This document shows positions 18,607-28,215 of a stretch of DNA of 64,000 bases, one piece after another. Under the pieces are notes generated by a model, which had not been told where the DNA came from, searched no databases, and was given only the letters and a program-made list of their open reading frames with translations. Made by a program: the position numbers and the translations under genes. The number at the start of each line of letters is the position of its first letter. Within the stretch, counting starts at the first letter, position 1. This DNA comes from Calothrix sp. PCC 6303 (GTDB lineage Bacteria; Cyanobacteriota; Cyanobacteriia; Cyanobacteriales; Nostocaceae), in the NCBI RefSeq assembly GCF_000317435.1, contig NC_019751.1, forward strand, positions 4,464,001 to 4,528,000. The letters are read 5' to 3'.

Positions 18607-18690
18607 AGGCAGCGTTCGATGGTTCCTGAGCCTGTCGGAACGAAGTGTACCGGAGGTAAGGACTAAGCGCTCACGCCGAAGTCCTGCCGG
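18607..18690. repeat. Possible interspersed repeat with two small hairpins
   Basis: Two nearby inverted repeats are visible, GTTCC/GGAAC and GGACT/AGTCC, in a GC-richer patch than its surroundings. This resembles interspersed repeats of filamentous cyanobacteria, but no second copy is in this window. No gene is seen between 18534 and 18805. Confidence 0.3.
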
Positions 18691-18805
18691 CGTTTTACAT
18701 ACAAATTAGATGCGTTGTAGCTTACTATGTGTATTTTATGTGGGAAACTAAAAACGGCTACTTTAAATTCCCTTCCGGTTACGGATCTACGGTACTCTAG
18801 ATCTT

Positions 18806-19147
18806 ATGAATTACGAAACCGCACGCAAAATCTTAATTGATCAGACAATAGCAACAGATGAAAATCCAGAAGCCTTGTTGTTACGTATGCAGCAGGGAAA
18901 ACCCCCTATACCCGGTCAAATTACATCCATCTTGTTAGCATTAAAGGTGATGTTTGAAGGGTTAAAAGAAGCCACAAATATAGATAGAGAATTAGCTTAT
19001 GCCTTATACTCACTGACTTTAAAGGCACAACAATTATTTGCTATCGGGCGTAAAAATGGTGTCGATTGGCCCCCCTTATTTAAGGAAGATTTACTCAGAA
19101 TAGCATCTGCCTGTGAGAGTATATTTTCTGGTGTTTGGCAAACTTAA
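18806..19147 (+). CDS. Conserved cyanobacterial hypothetical protein
   Basis: The 113-residue product is soluble and mostly helical (MNYETARKILIDQTIATDEN, later LAYALYSLTLKAQQLFAIG). It has a clear start and a compact globular composition, with no signal peptide or membrane segment. I recognise the general wording as conserved among cyanobacteria but cannot name a function. It stands alone between rpmA and a convergent gene, with no obvious operon partner. Confidence 0.65.
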   Translation: MNYETARKILIDQTIATDENPEALLLRMQQGKPPIPGQITSILLALKVMFEGLKEATNIDRELAYALYSLTLKAQQLFAIGRKNGVDWPPLFKEDLLRIASACESIFSGVWQT

Positions 19148-19222
19148 ATTTAGTTAGATTGCTTGAATCGTGCCTAAGTCAAGACTTTGAGAATAAATAT
19201 ACAGTTATTTTACGTGAAAATA

Positions 19223-19251
19223 TAGAGAGACGTGACATGTCTCGTCTCTAC
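19223..19251. repeat. Imperfect REP-like hairpin
   Basis: TAGAGAGACG and CGTCTCTA arms around ACATGT form an imperfect member of the GTAGAGACG...CGTCTCTAC group, between two convergent genes. Confidence 0.5.
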
Positions 19252-19289
19252 GGGTTATGACTTGATTGTTCGGGTTTAGAAGTTTTTTC

Positions 19290-19901
19290 TTAACGATTTC
19301 GTAATTCGGCTTCTAGCTTATCAAGATCAGTTTTCAGAAAAACTAGCATTTGTCCTGTATATGCTTTACCATTTTTAGGCTGGGCAACCTCCATCCAATA
19401 CCCATAGCGATCGCCTAAACGTAATTCCCCTTGCAGTGCTTCACGAATTGGTGTTTTTGCTAATCGCGCTGAATTGATTGCACTTTGGTTAGGGTAATCA
19501 TATATGACTTGGGCGCGCTCAAAATCTTGGTAAATATCTAAGCCGTAAATAATTCGTAGTGATTCTTGTAAACGATTGAAGCTCATTCCATTAATAGCAT
19601 CATACATGGCAATCCGCTCATTACGAATTGTATTACGCTGCCCTACAAATCCTGCTTTTCCAGGTGCCAAAACTGATGCTTGGAAAGTAAAGCGCTGTGC
19701 TGCGGTATCACTTTTTTGAATAAAAAATCGCTCACCGGGGTTAGGAAGTAAGGTGGGATGGGATTTTATCCAAGCTTCTACTTCTTCAGTTGCTTGTCCA
19801 GGAAGTGCGTAAGTTTTTGGCGATGTTAGTATTACAAGACATAGTGCTGGTACTAGGGAAAGCCCTAAGGTTAAGGGGTAAAAAAAACGTTTGTGAATCA
19901 T
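19290..19901 (-). CDS. Secreted protein of unknown function
   Basis: The 203-residue product has an N-terminal signal-like segment (FFYPLTLGLSLVPALCLVIL) ending near KTYALPG. The mature part of about 170 residues is soluble with no motif I can name. It contains a helical, Arg-rich middle (YDAINGMSFNRLQESLRIIY) and ends in a Leu/Glu helix. A conserved cyanobacterial periplasmic or thylakoid-lumen protein is likely. It lies 131 bp from the HD hydrolase gene, in the same direction and downstream of it. Confidence 0.6.
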   Translation of the reverse strand: MIHKRFFYPLTLGLSLVPALCLVILTSPKTYALPGQATEEVEAWIKSHPTLLPNPGERFFIQKSDTAAQRFTFQASVLAPGKAGFVGQRNTIRNERIAMYDAINGMSFNRLQESLRIIYGLDIYQDFERAQVIYDYPNQSAINSARLAKTPIREALQGELRLGDRYGYWMEVAQPKNGKAYTGQMLVFLKTDLDKLEAELRNR

Positions 19902-20032
19902 TTTCTAATTTAGGAATAACGTTAATGTCACTCGTGCAGCAGGATTCTTTGACTCTTGCCAAACAAGTAATTATAGTTTTCCCTTTTTTAGATAAATTTA
20001 TTACATGGGGGAGTGAAAAGAATCAGTATTGC

Positions 20033-22540
20033 TTATAAATCATTGCTAACTTTCGTTTTCGGATAAGCGATGCGTTTATGATGAAATTGTTGCCAAACTT
20101 CCACAAATATTTCAGCCATTTCGGTCATTTCTGCCCTTGTAAGTCCAGAATCAACAAGTTGTCGCTCTTGCCAACGAGCGCGAAGAATGTTATTCAGCAT
20201 GTTTAGGGCTTGTTCCGGTGTCGTGTCTTTAAGACTACGTAGTGCTGCTTCGCAGGAATCAGCTAACATGACGATTGCGGTTTCACGCGATCGCGGTATC
20301 GGTCCGTCATAGCTAAAATCAGCAATATCAACAGTTATTTCGGGATTTTCTTTGGCAAGCTGCTGCGCTTGGTGATAAAAATAGGCGATTTGCATGGTTC
20401 CCTGGTGTTCGGGAATAAATGCTTGGATTGCACTGGGTAAGCGGTGTTTTTTTGCCATTACTAACCCTTCAGTTACGTGCTTTTTAATGATGGCGGCACT
20501 TTTCCAAGGATCCTTAATTTTGGTATCGTGTTTGTTGGGTCTACCCATCTGATTTTCAATAAAAGCTTCTGGGTCGTGCATTTTTCCAATATCGTGGTAT
20601 AGTGTCCCAGCACGAATCAATTCGATATTACAACCCAGCTTACGGGCTGCTGCCTCGGCAAGACTGGCAACAAATAGGGTATGCTGAAAGGTTCCTGGAG
20701 TTTTAGATGCCAGTTGTTTGAGGAGGGTGCGATTAGGATTTGCTAATTCTGCGAGGCGAATTGGTGTAACTATATCAAATAGTTGTTCTAAATAGGAACT
20801 TAAACCCAATGCCACAATAGTCCAAATTAATCCAGAGACAGCAAATAATAGAGATTCCTGAAAAACTAAATACCAATTGGGAACAAATATTCTGCCTAAA
20901 AAAAGCTTAAGTAATAGATATAGTCCTCCTTCGGTGAGGGCAATCCCGATTCCCAATAGCGCTAATTCTTCACGCGATCGCATTCGGTGGGCAATGACCC
21001 CTCCAAGTAAGGCTCCTGCTGCCCCAGAAATCAAGGCAATGCGGCTAATTTCCATACTTACAGATAACAACACCACCAATAAGCCAATCACCGTAGTGCT
21101 AATAGTCGCTCCGTAAAAGCTTCCCAGCAATAGCCCCACAGCACTCCAACTGGTGTAAGGAGTAATTAGTAATACTAGTGGTGTACTAATTCCTAGGAGC
21201 AAAATCAATAAGCGATCGCGTTGCCGAAATTTTGCTTTATTTTGTCGTTCAACTACCGCATAAATACCAATAGCAGTGGTAATTAATAAGCTCAAGGCTA
21301 ATAAACCCCACCAATTAGCCTTACGCTGAATTAGATGATAAGCTTCCAAAGCTTGGTAATCTAAGTAGTTAATTTTTTCTCCCTGATTAACAATAATGTC
21401 CCCTGCTTCCAGCACCACCATCACAGGTGTGACTCTATCTACTATTTGCTGAGCCCTAATTTGTGTTTTCGCTGCATCGTTTTTCAGGTTTGGTTGCAAT
21501 ACGCTTGTTAATATTTTACTTGCCAAGGCTTGAGATTCTGGCGGAACAAGTGAACGTAGATGCAGGTTAACAGCATCTTGTAAAATATTATCTGGGAGTC
21601 CTGGGGGCAAACCTTGAGCTAGAATTCTTTCCATACAATGTTGAATTCCTAGCTTGGTTTCATTCCAGTTATCACTGGATAAATTAAGAATGGAAGTATC
21701 GGTGTAAGGAATATTAGGGTTAAGTTCAATTAACTCTTTGAGCTTGACACGAGCTTCAATATATCCATTCCTGATTCTGCTGATATGGCTAATTAATGCT
21801 GAAAAGTTCGACTCGGCTGTTGTTTGGCGATATGATTGAATTTCATTCACAGCAGTAGCAAATTCCAAATTAGCATTTCTAGGGATTGACTGAAGGTCTT
21901 TGCCAATCACTAATGGTAATTTGGTTTTAGATGTTTTTTGTTTTTGCTGCAAATTATTAATAGTTGTCACAAACAATTGCCACTCTGATTCCGATGTAGA
22001 ACGCAGATAGCGCTGTGTGGGATAAGATAACAACAACGTGTCAAAAAATGGAAATTCACCAGCTACATCCCGAACTTTATCACCTTGTTCTAGCAATTGA
22101 TGGAGATTTTGCTCGATTCTTTGATTGACCATCACATCAATCATTAACACTGGTACCAAATCCTGACTTGCTATATCCCGTCTTTGCTGAGTTTCTTGTT
22201 TATTCTCGATTGTAAGTGTTTTTGCGGCGTAAAATGTTTGAGGTGCAATACTACCAACCAGAAGTTGAGGTTGATTATATAATTTGTGTCCCATCACACT
22301 GGTGAGGGATAAAATTGCAATTATGGCTATGGCAGATGAGCGCTGTACTATTCGACTGATATCAAAAGACTTGATTTGGGTACTTGTCTTAACTAATTTG
22401 ATTCCTGATTGTAAAACCTTATTTCGAGATTTCCATACTGCCTGTGCATGTAAAACAAACTTCCGGCATCGCAATTTGCAGATTCGCTGCCAGTACTTTA
22501 ATTTCTGCGTCAAGGACTCGAAAAATGGCACTTGCTTCAT
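20033..22540 (-). CDS. PgpH-like 7TM HD-domain phosphohydrolase
   Basis: The 835-residue protein has the layout of the 7TMR-HD family. A short cytoplasmic start is followed by a membrane segment at about 68-85, a large extracytoplasmic sensor domain to about 405, and six or seven membrane segments between about 408 and 590. A cytoplasmic HD domain ends the protein, with the metal ligands His620 and the pair in YHDIGKM (His649, Asp650). Characterised members (Listeria PgpH) hydrolyse cyclic di-AMP, so a c-di-AMP phosphodiesterase controlling osmotic and potassium balance is the best guess. Substrate cannot be decided from sequence alone. Confidence 0.87.
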   Translation of the reverse strand: MKQVPFFESLTQKLKYWQRICKLRCRKFVLHAQAVWKSRNKVLQSGIKLVKTSTQIKSFDISRIVQRSSAIAIIAILSLTSVMGHKLYNQPQLLVGSIAPQTFYAAKTLTIENKQETQQRRDIASQDLVPVLMIDVMVNQRIEQNLHQLLEQGDKVRDVAGEFPFFDTLLLSYPTQRYLRSTSESEWQLFVTTINNLQQKQKTSKTKLPLVIGKDLQSIPRNANLEFATAVNEIQSYRQTTAESNFSALISHISRIRNGYIEARVKLKELIELNPNIPYTDTSILNLSSDNWNETKLGIQHCMERILAQGLPPGLPDNILQDAVNLHLRSLVPPESQALASKILTSVLQPNLKNDAAKTQIRAQQIVDRVTPVMVVLEAGDIIVNQGEKINYLDYQALEAYHLIQRKANWWGLLALSLLITTAIGIYAVVERQNKAKFRQRDRLLILLLGISTPLVLLITPYTSWSAVGLLLGSFYGATISTTVIGLLVVLLSVSMEISRIALISGAAGALLGGVIAHRMRSREELALLGIGIALTEGGLYLLLKLFLGRIFVPNWYLVFQESLLFAVSGLIWTIVALGLSSYLEQLFDIVTPIRLAELANPNRTLLKQLASKTPGTFQHTLFVASLAEAAARKLGCNIELIRAGTLYHDIGKMHDPEAFIENQMGRPNKHDTKIKDPWKSAAIIKKHVTEGLVMAKKHRLPSAIQAFIPEHQGTMQIAYFYHQAQQLAKENPEITVDIADFSYDGPIPRSRETAIVMLADSCEAALRSLKDTTPEQALNMLNNILRARWQERQLVDSGLTRAEMTEMAEIFVEVWQQFHHKRIAYPKTKVSNDL

Positions 22541-22908
22541 TCCTTGTAATCGCAGTTATTACTTTGGCAGTATAAAATCAGATAATTGCTGATGAAAACA
22601 GCCATTAAGCTGGTTTTTCACAATTGTCACCTGGTATTTTTGGACAAATACTTGACTGTCAAATTTTAATATACAACATAAAGGTAAGTAGTGGCTTAAA
22701 AAATAATTGCCCTAAAGCTAACTAATTCAGACTTTTTTAGTTCTGACTTGAGGCAAATGGATGAATGTTATCAAGAGCTTCAGTATTAATAATATCTTCA
22801 CTTGCTTGTACTGTTCTCAACTAATGACTTCAATAGAATTGTCAGCGATATCCTAATTGATCAATAGTAGGGGGTTTAATGCCCCTACTGCCTTCTTGAA
22901 CGAATAAA
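22541..22908. other. Intergenic region with one palindrome
   Basis: A hairpin GTAGGGG...CCCCTAC lies at 22868-22888, 20 bp from the end of the ADP-ribosylglycohydrolase-like gene, and could contribute to its termination. The rest is AT-rich and should contain the promoter of the HD-hydrolase gene; no gene is seen. Confidence 0.4.
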
Positions 22909-23763
22909 TCAGATCCACTTTACGATTCGTGCAGATACAACAGCAAATTTCTCAACTGTGTCATGGTTTGCTGAACTATTCAAGTCATATATTCCTGACC
23001 ATGCTGCAAATAACTGGTCTGACAGTGCAATTATCTCTCTAAAATCTGGTTCTAGTTGATTTACTTGCCACGAAATTGGAATTCCGCTGATGCTGTTGTA
23101 TGCACCTGATAATGCCCCGGTAATTATACTGCTGGCTGGGGATAATTGTTCATTTTGGGATGCTCGCAACACTGATGTGGGAAAATCTTCCAAAGAAGTG
23201 ATTAAACAGTAGAGTGCGATGGCTATCATCTCAGAAAGCTGATTATGTCGTATTAATTCGCTTTTGATCTGTTCTAAACTTGCCCTTCGTAGGGACAATT
23301 CCTGAACTTTTAATAGCTTTTCTGGTAAGTCTGTAGAGGTTTCCCCCAAAAATGTCAGCAATTGGGGAATTAAATTACTTGGTGTAAATCTTGCTTCCAG
23401 GGATAATGCGATCGCATAACCAAAAACTAAGGCTACATCTCGTAATATCGGTTCATCGTCCCATATTTGCGCTACATTTACTAAGTTTTGCCGCAGCTTA
23501 ATTGGGTTTTCGTGGAAAAACAATGCTACTGGCAATGTCGTCAAAATCCACTTCACTTGGTAGTTAATAACTTCGTTGTCTTTGACAAATTTATCTGACT
23601 TCAACTCTAGCCAAACATTTACATCTAAGGTTCCCAATTTTACTAGACTTTCACAACTGGCAACTACAGCTTTGCTGAGGGAAGTAACACCAAGTAGTTT
23701 TTTCTCACTGACTAATGCACCTAGCAAAGCACCCCTAAACCGATTCACCAAAGAGTAGCGCAT
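22909..23763 (-). CDS. ADP-ribosylglycohydrolase-like protein, probably non-catalytic
   Basis: The 284-residue product starts with RFRGALLGALVSEKKLLG (about 8-25), which aligns with the RxxGxLLGxxxGDAxG opening of the ADP-ribosylglycohydrolase (DraG/ARH) fold. Helices with GALSGAYNSISGIP (about 221-234) match the second family block (aG...Ga..GIP). The acidic residues that bind magnesium in active enzymes (GDA in the first block, later DTD) are not found where expected. The protein is therefore probably a degenerate, non-hydrolytic relative seen in cyanobacteria. It is 163 bp upstream of nothing related; aroQ lies in the same direction behind it. Confidence 0.6.
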   Translation of the reverse strand: MRYSLVNRFRGALLGALVSEKKLLGVTSLSKAVVASCESLVKLGTLDVNVWLELKSDKFVKDNEVINYQVKWILTTLPVALFFHENPIKLRQNLVNVAQIWDDEPILRDVALVFGYAIALSLEARFTPSNLIPQLLTFLGETSTDLPEKLLKVQELSLRRASLEQIKSELIRHNQLSEMIAIALYCLITSLEDFPTSVLRASQNEQLSPASSIITGALSGAYNSISGIPISWQVNQLEPDFREIIALSDQLFAAWSGIYDLNSSANHDTVEKFAVVSARIVKWI

Positions 23764-23890
23764 AAAAATTTATAGATCTAAGAATCAGAGTTGGAGAAAA
23801 CTTTTGCTAGTTAGCCCTATTGCCATACATAAGTAATGCAAATTACAAGCATATTGCTTTAGTGAAGCGAGTATTGCAAAAAACAATTTA

Positions 23891-23929
23891 ATTTTTGAAC
23901 TTAATTTTTGAACTTAATTTTTGAACTTA
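23891..23929. repeat. Three tandem 13-bp units overlapping the aroQ stop
   Basis: ATTTTTGAACTTA is repeated three times without interruption (23891-23903, 23904-23916, 23917-23929). The last unit supplies the aroQ stop codon (TTA on this strand). It is a slippage-prone microsatellite. Confidence 0.85.
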
Positions 23930-24421
23930 ACTTTTCCCCTGCTCCTTTCCTTCTCCTTGCCCTTCTTGCAGATGATACACTAGGGCGCGAAGACCGAGCA
24001 AATAACTATTAGCTCCAAACCCACTAATTTGCCCAACAGCTACTGGGGCAATGTAGGAGTGATGCCGAAACTCTTCACGACGATACACATTACTTAAATG
24101 GACTTCTACTGCCGGTAAACCCACACCCGCGATCGCGTCACGTAGTGCCACACTAGTATGAGTATAAGCCCCTGGATTAATTAAAATTCCTTGATGCCGC
24201 CCTAAAGCCTCATGAATTTTGTCTACTAAGACACCTTCATGATTTGACTGAGCCGTAACTATATCCACCAATAAAAGCGCCGCTTCTGCTTTTAAGCGGC
24301 TGTCAATAGTTGCTAACGACAGCGCTCCATAGATTTGTGGCTCACGCTGTCCCAACAAATTGAGATTTGGTCCATGTAGCACCAAAATACTCAAAGGAGG
24401 CTGTATTTTCACATCTAACAA
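23927..24421 (-). CDS. aroQ: Type II 3-dehydroquinate dehydratase
   Basis: AroQ dehydrates 3-dehydroquinate to 3-dehydroshikimate in the shikimate pathway. The 164-residue protein has [17 protein letters not shown] near residues 16-32, with catalytic Tyr31. It also has [22 protein letters not shown] and [17 protein letters not shown], which holds the conserved His. Length is normal with a short Gly/Glu/Lys tail. A small gene lies 21 bp upstream on the same strand and is probably co-transcribed. Confidence 0.95.
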   Translation of the reverse strand: MLDVKIQPPLSILVLHGPNLNLLGQREPQIYGALSLATIDSRLKAEAALLLVDIVTAQSNHEGVLVDKIHEALGRHQGILINPGAYTHTSVALRDAIAGVGLPAVEVHLSNVYRREEFRHHSYIAPVAVGQISGFGANSYLLGLRALVYHLQEGQGEGKEQGKS

Positions 24422-24442
24422 TTTCCGATACAGACTTGATAG

Positions 24443-24583
24443 CTAGCGCCGTCGCCGTGAACGATCATCCACAGGAATTGGAATTAATTCTGGCTCCGGT
24501 TCACATTCTGGTCCTAGCAGAGCCTCGACTAATTTACGAGCTAACTCTTTGAGCTTTTCCAGCACCTTTTCTATATAGTCCAT
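24443..24583 (-). CDS. Small acidic/basic protein upstream of aroQ
   Basis: A 46-codon ORF reads MDYIEKVLEKLKELARKL, then VEALLGPECEPEPELIPIPV, then a DDRSRRRR end. It has an amphipathic N-terminal helix, a Glu-Pro-rich middle and a four-Arg tail. It ends 21 bp before aroQ on the same strand. The non-random composition and the position make a real small protein likely. I know of no function. An unrelated ORF antisense to it is rejected. Confidence 0.6.
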   Translation of the reverse strand: MDYIEKVLEKLKELARKLVEALLGPECEPEPELIPIPVDDRSRRRR

Positions 24584-24963
24584 TTAAACTGACCGCTCCT
24601 GATATCTACCTATAATATTGGTTAACAGCTATGGAGTAGGTAGGGTGCCTGTACACCTTGCTAATTAAAAATAGGCTAACAATATTTATCGGTAAACGAC
24701 AAGTGATTGTTTCCTAAATTTTAGTGTTTTCTTCCCCTAATATTAACATTATTACATGAACAACGGATAGAATCGCATCTTCCGTGGGAATAGTTTGTTG
24801 TATCAAAAAAAGTCATAAACGCTGCTTATGGGGATATAGCAATATAGCTTATCTATAAACGGCGTTAAATGACCTTTAGAAGTTGAGTTTTAAGCTATTT
24901 GTGGGTGCGTGACCTCAAAACCGGGATTTATTTCCGTAGGCGATCGCATCACTGTTTTCAGGC
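24584..24963. other. Intergenic region, no gene seen
   Basis: AT-rich spacer between topA and the small gene upstream of aroQ. One HIP1 site is present at 24941-24948. I find no hairpin of note and no ORF with coding character. The promoter for the small gene and aroQ must lie here. Confidence 0.4.
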
Positions 24964-27639
24964 TTATTTTTTCTTACCTCCAGCAGTTGAGGATTTACTA
25001 GAAGATGATTTAGTAGTCTTAGTGGTCTTAGTGGTTTTAGTAGTAGATTTAGCACCTGCACCCTGAGATTTACTACTTTTCCGAGTCGATTTGCTGGTGG
25101 ATGCCTTGCTCGATAGTAATTCCACAGCCGTATCCAGTGTCATATCCTCCACCGTTTGACCTTCAGGAATACTCACATTGGTTTTGACATGCTTAATATA
25201 TGCTCCATATGGTCCATCGTAAATATTTACGGGTTCCCCATCTTCCGGGTGTGCCCCTAACTCTTTGAGGGCTGCCTTAGACTTGCCACTGCTAGCACGT
25301 CCTTTCTTCGGCTCCGCCAGTAATTCTAAAGCACGTTCTAGAGAAACTGTCAAGACATTATCAGCAGCCTTCAGTGAGCGGTAATCTTTCCCTTCCTTAT
25401 TATTGTGAACAACATAGGGACCGAATCGACCCAAATTAGCTTGAATGGTAGCACCCGTATCCGGGTGTGTACCCAGGAGTCGTGGAAGTGCCAATAATCC
25501 TACAGCCGTCTCCAAAGTCACTGTTTCGGGTGTGACACCTTTGGGCAATGAAGCCTGTTTTGGTTTAGGATTTTCCTCCGATTTTTCACCCAACTGCACA
25601 TAGGGACCATAGGGACCAAGCAGAACAAAAATCGGTTCACCAGTTTCTGGATGCCTTCCCAACTGATCGGGACCGCTAATTTTTTGTTTGAGTAGGGTTT
25701 GGATTTTTCCTAAGTCCAAATCAGCTGGAGTTAAATCTTTCGGAATTGATGCAGTGACAACATCGTCACCATTCCCAGTTTCCAAATAGGCACCAAATTT
25801 ACCGATGCGGATTTTGACATCAGGAATTTCTAAGTCTACAGTTCTAGCTTGAGCCGAATCTATTTGGCTTTCTTGCTCTTTAACTAAGGTATCAAGTCCT
25901 TTTTCCCCGGAATAAAATGACTTGAGGTAAGGAAGCCATTTTGCTTCTCCGGTGGAAATATCATCCAAAGTTTGTTCCATTTTGGAGGTAAAACTCGGAT
26001 CGACAATATCAGGGAAATGTTTTTCTAACAAATCCGTGACAGCAAACGCCGTAAATGTGGGAATTAGGGCATTATTTGTCAACTGTGTGTATCCCTTATC
26101 AATAATCGTCCCAATAATGCTGGCGTATGTACTAGGACGACCAATTCCTTCACTTTCTAAGGTTTTGACTAAAGTTGCTTCACTAAACCTAGCTGGGGGT
26201 TGAGTTTCGTGATCCACTGCTGTGAGTTGGCTACATTCTGGATGATCACCAACTTTAAGATTAGGTAAAATCACTTCTTGATCATCTAATGCAGCATCTG
26301 GATCATCGGAACCTTCCACATAAGCACGGAGAAATCCCGGAAAATCGATCCGCTTGCCAGAAGAACGAAAACCAGCATCTTCAACCTGTAATTGGACAGT
26401 GATTTGAGTTTGATTGGCATCTGCCATTTGTGAAGCCACAGTCCGCTTCCAAATCAAATCATAAACTTGAAATTCTCGACCACCCAAACCAGTTTCTTGG
26501 GGAGTTCGGAAAGTACTACCAGCGGGACGAATAGCTTCGTGCGCTTCCTGTGCGCCTTTAGATTTGGTGGTATATTTCCGTGGCTGGGGACTTAAGTAAT
26601 TTTGACCGTAAAGTTTTTCTACACATTCACGGGCAGCTATTAAGGCTTGTTCCGACAAATGTACAGAGTCGGTACGCATGTAAGTAATATAACCTTGCTC
26701 ATACAGGTTTTGGGCAACCCGCATTGTGTCCCGTGCCGAAAGACGTAATTTCCGGTTTGACTCCTGTTGTAGGGTTGAGGTGGTAAATGGGGGTGATGGT
26801 TTGCGAGTGACGGGACGTTCTTCTAAGTCGCTCACAGACCAGGGTTTACCAGTTAAACGTTCCTTTAAAGCTGTTGCTTGTTCCTCATTAAGCAAAACAA
26901 CATTGCGTCCAGCGGTGATTTGCCCAGTGGTGGAATCAAAATCGCTACCAGTGGCAACTTTAGTTCCTGCCAATGTGGTTAAGACAGCGCCAAATGTAGC
27001 TTTTTCATGGAGTAAATCAGCTTTGAGATCCCAATATGCACCTTCACGAAAGGCTCGACGCTGCCGTTCTCGATTTACCAGTAAGCGAACAGCTACCGAT
27101 TGAACTCGCCCAGCAGACAATCCCCAGGCGATTTTCTTCCATAGCAATGGTGAGAGTGTGTACCCCACCAGTCGATCCAAAATCCGGCGTGTTTCTTGGG
27201 CGCGAACTAGCTGTTCATCAATGGTACGGCAATTTTTTAGGGCTTTTTGAATGGCTTCCTTGGTAATTTCATGGAATACCATCCGCTTAGTTGGTATTTT
27301 CGGATTAAGTATTTGGTATAAATGCCAGCTAATACTTTCACCTTCCCGATCTTCGTCAGTTGCCAGAATTAGTTCCTTGGCATCCTTTAGGGCATCTTTG
27401 AGTAAGGTGACGATCTTTTTCTTGTCTTTGGGAATGATGTATAGCGGTTCAAAATCGGCATCTACATTCACTCCCAATTGTGCCCACTTTTCAGCTTTGA
27501 CAGCGGCGGGAATTTCAGTAGCTGACTGAGGAAGATCGCGCACATGTCCCATTGACGCTTCTACCCGATAGCCCTGTGGCAGGTAGTTACGAATGGTGCG
27601 AGCTTTAGTTGGAGATTCAACGATGACGAGAGTTGACAT
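24964..27639 (-). CDS. topA: DNA topoisomerase I (type IA)
   Basis: TopA relaxes negative supercoils by a transient 5'-phosphotyrosine link. The 891-residue protein has the Toprim domain (Glu8 in VESPTKA; DEDREGE at 95-101) and the active-site motif YITYMRTDS with Tyr320. The C-terminal part lacks Cys4 zinc fingers. Instead it carries several short repeats of the form GxHPxxGxxI...GPYGxY (e.g. GRHPETGEP, GTHPDTGAT, GAHPEDGEP), the usual cyanobacterial arrangement. The last 40 residues are a Lys/Thr/Ser-rich basic tail. Start and end look normal. Confidence 0.96.
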   Translation of the reverse strand: MSTLVIVESPTKARTIRNYLPQGYRVEASMGHVRDLPQSATEIPAAVKAEKWAQLGVNVDADFEPLYIIPKDKKKIVTLLKDALKDAKELILATDEDREGESISWHLYQILNPKIPTKRMVFHEITKEAIQKALKNCRTIDEQLVRAQETRRILDRLVGYTLSPLLWKKIAWGLSAGRVQSVAVRLLVNRERQRRAFREGAYWDLKADLLHEKATFGAVLTTLAGTKVATGSDFDSTTGQITAGRNVVLLNEEQATALKERLTGKPWSVSDLEERPVTRKPSPPFTTSTLQQESNRKLRLSARDTMRVAQNLYEQGYITYMRTDSVHLSEQALIAARECVEKLYGQNYLSPQPRKYTTKSKGAQEAHEAIRPAGSTFRTPQETGLGGREFQVYDLIWKRTVASQMADANQTQITVQLQVEDAGFRSSGKRIDFPGFLRAYVEGSDDPDAALDDQEVILPNLKVGDHPECSQLTAVDHETQPPARFSEATLVKTLESEGIGRPSTYASIIGTIIDKGYTQLTNNALIPTFTAFAVTDLLEKHFPDIVDPSFTSKMEQTLDDISTGEAKWLPYLKSFYSGEKGLDTLVKEQESQIDSAQARTVDLEIPDVKIRIGKFGAYLETGNGDDVVTASIPKDLTPADLDLGKIQTLLKQKISGPDQLGRHPETGEPIFVLLGPYGPYVQLGEKSEENPKPKQASLPKGVTPETVTLETAVGLLALPRLLGTHPDTGATIQANLGRFGPYVVHNNKEGKDYRSLKAADNVLTVSLERALELLAEPKKGRASSGKSKAALKELGAHPEDGEPVNIYDGPYGAYIKHVKTNVSIPEGQTVEDMTLDTAVELLSSKASTSKSTRKSSKSQGAGAKSTTKTTKTTKTTKSSSSKSSTAGGKKK

Positions 27640-28215
27640 GGAAATTTCAAAAAAAAGAAAAGCTGCTAGGCTAAAAAATGAAGTTGAAGTAATTTCAACT
27701 AGTTGTCAAGATATAAGTTCGTTATCTCAGGCAATTTGATAATAAGATTTGAGTTTAACGTTAAGAAGCCTGTAAAGGCGAGTTGGAAAAAATTTGCGAA
27801 GGTTGGGCGACGGGAGTAGATCAGGTTTATCTGATTCAACTAGCTGTTTTGAGGTTATCAAGTTCAGCATGGTGGATTCAGGGTTAGGAGTTTTGCTTGT
27901 TGGTAGCTTACCGCTTAACCTATTTCCATCTTTAACTCATATCTTGCATGATTGGCGACTAACAGTGTGGAAAATTATTTCCTGTGGTGGACATAAAATT
28001 TGAAGAAAGTGGCAAAAAGGACTCATAAAACTCCTGATGATGAGTAAATTTCATCTTTGCATCATACGCACAAATTTAGCCTTGGTTGCCAAAATAAAGA
28101 TGTGCTAGGATAGTTTTGGAGAATAGAGTTCTACGGTAGGGTTCTTGTTTTTACACCAAGTAGCAAGTTGCTCTCCGAGTGAACGTCTCTGCATCACAGG
28201 ATTTTGGAGAGTTTC
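27640..28215. other. Long leader region of the RRM gene
   Basis: This 576-bp stretch separates divergent topA and the RNA-binding protein gene. A possible promoter for the latter is TTGGTT (28082-28087) with TAGGAT (28106-28111), spacing 18, preceded by TGTGC. That would give an untranslated leader of about 100 nt. A 69-codon ORF at 27794-28003 has no coding character and is not called. Confidence 0.4.

Noticed and set aside
27794-28003. 69-codon ORF between topA and the RRM gene
   Set aside because: No ribosome binding site, unusual composition, sits in a probable leader and promoter region.
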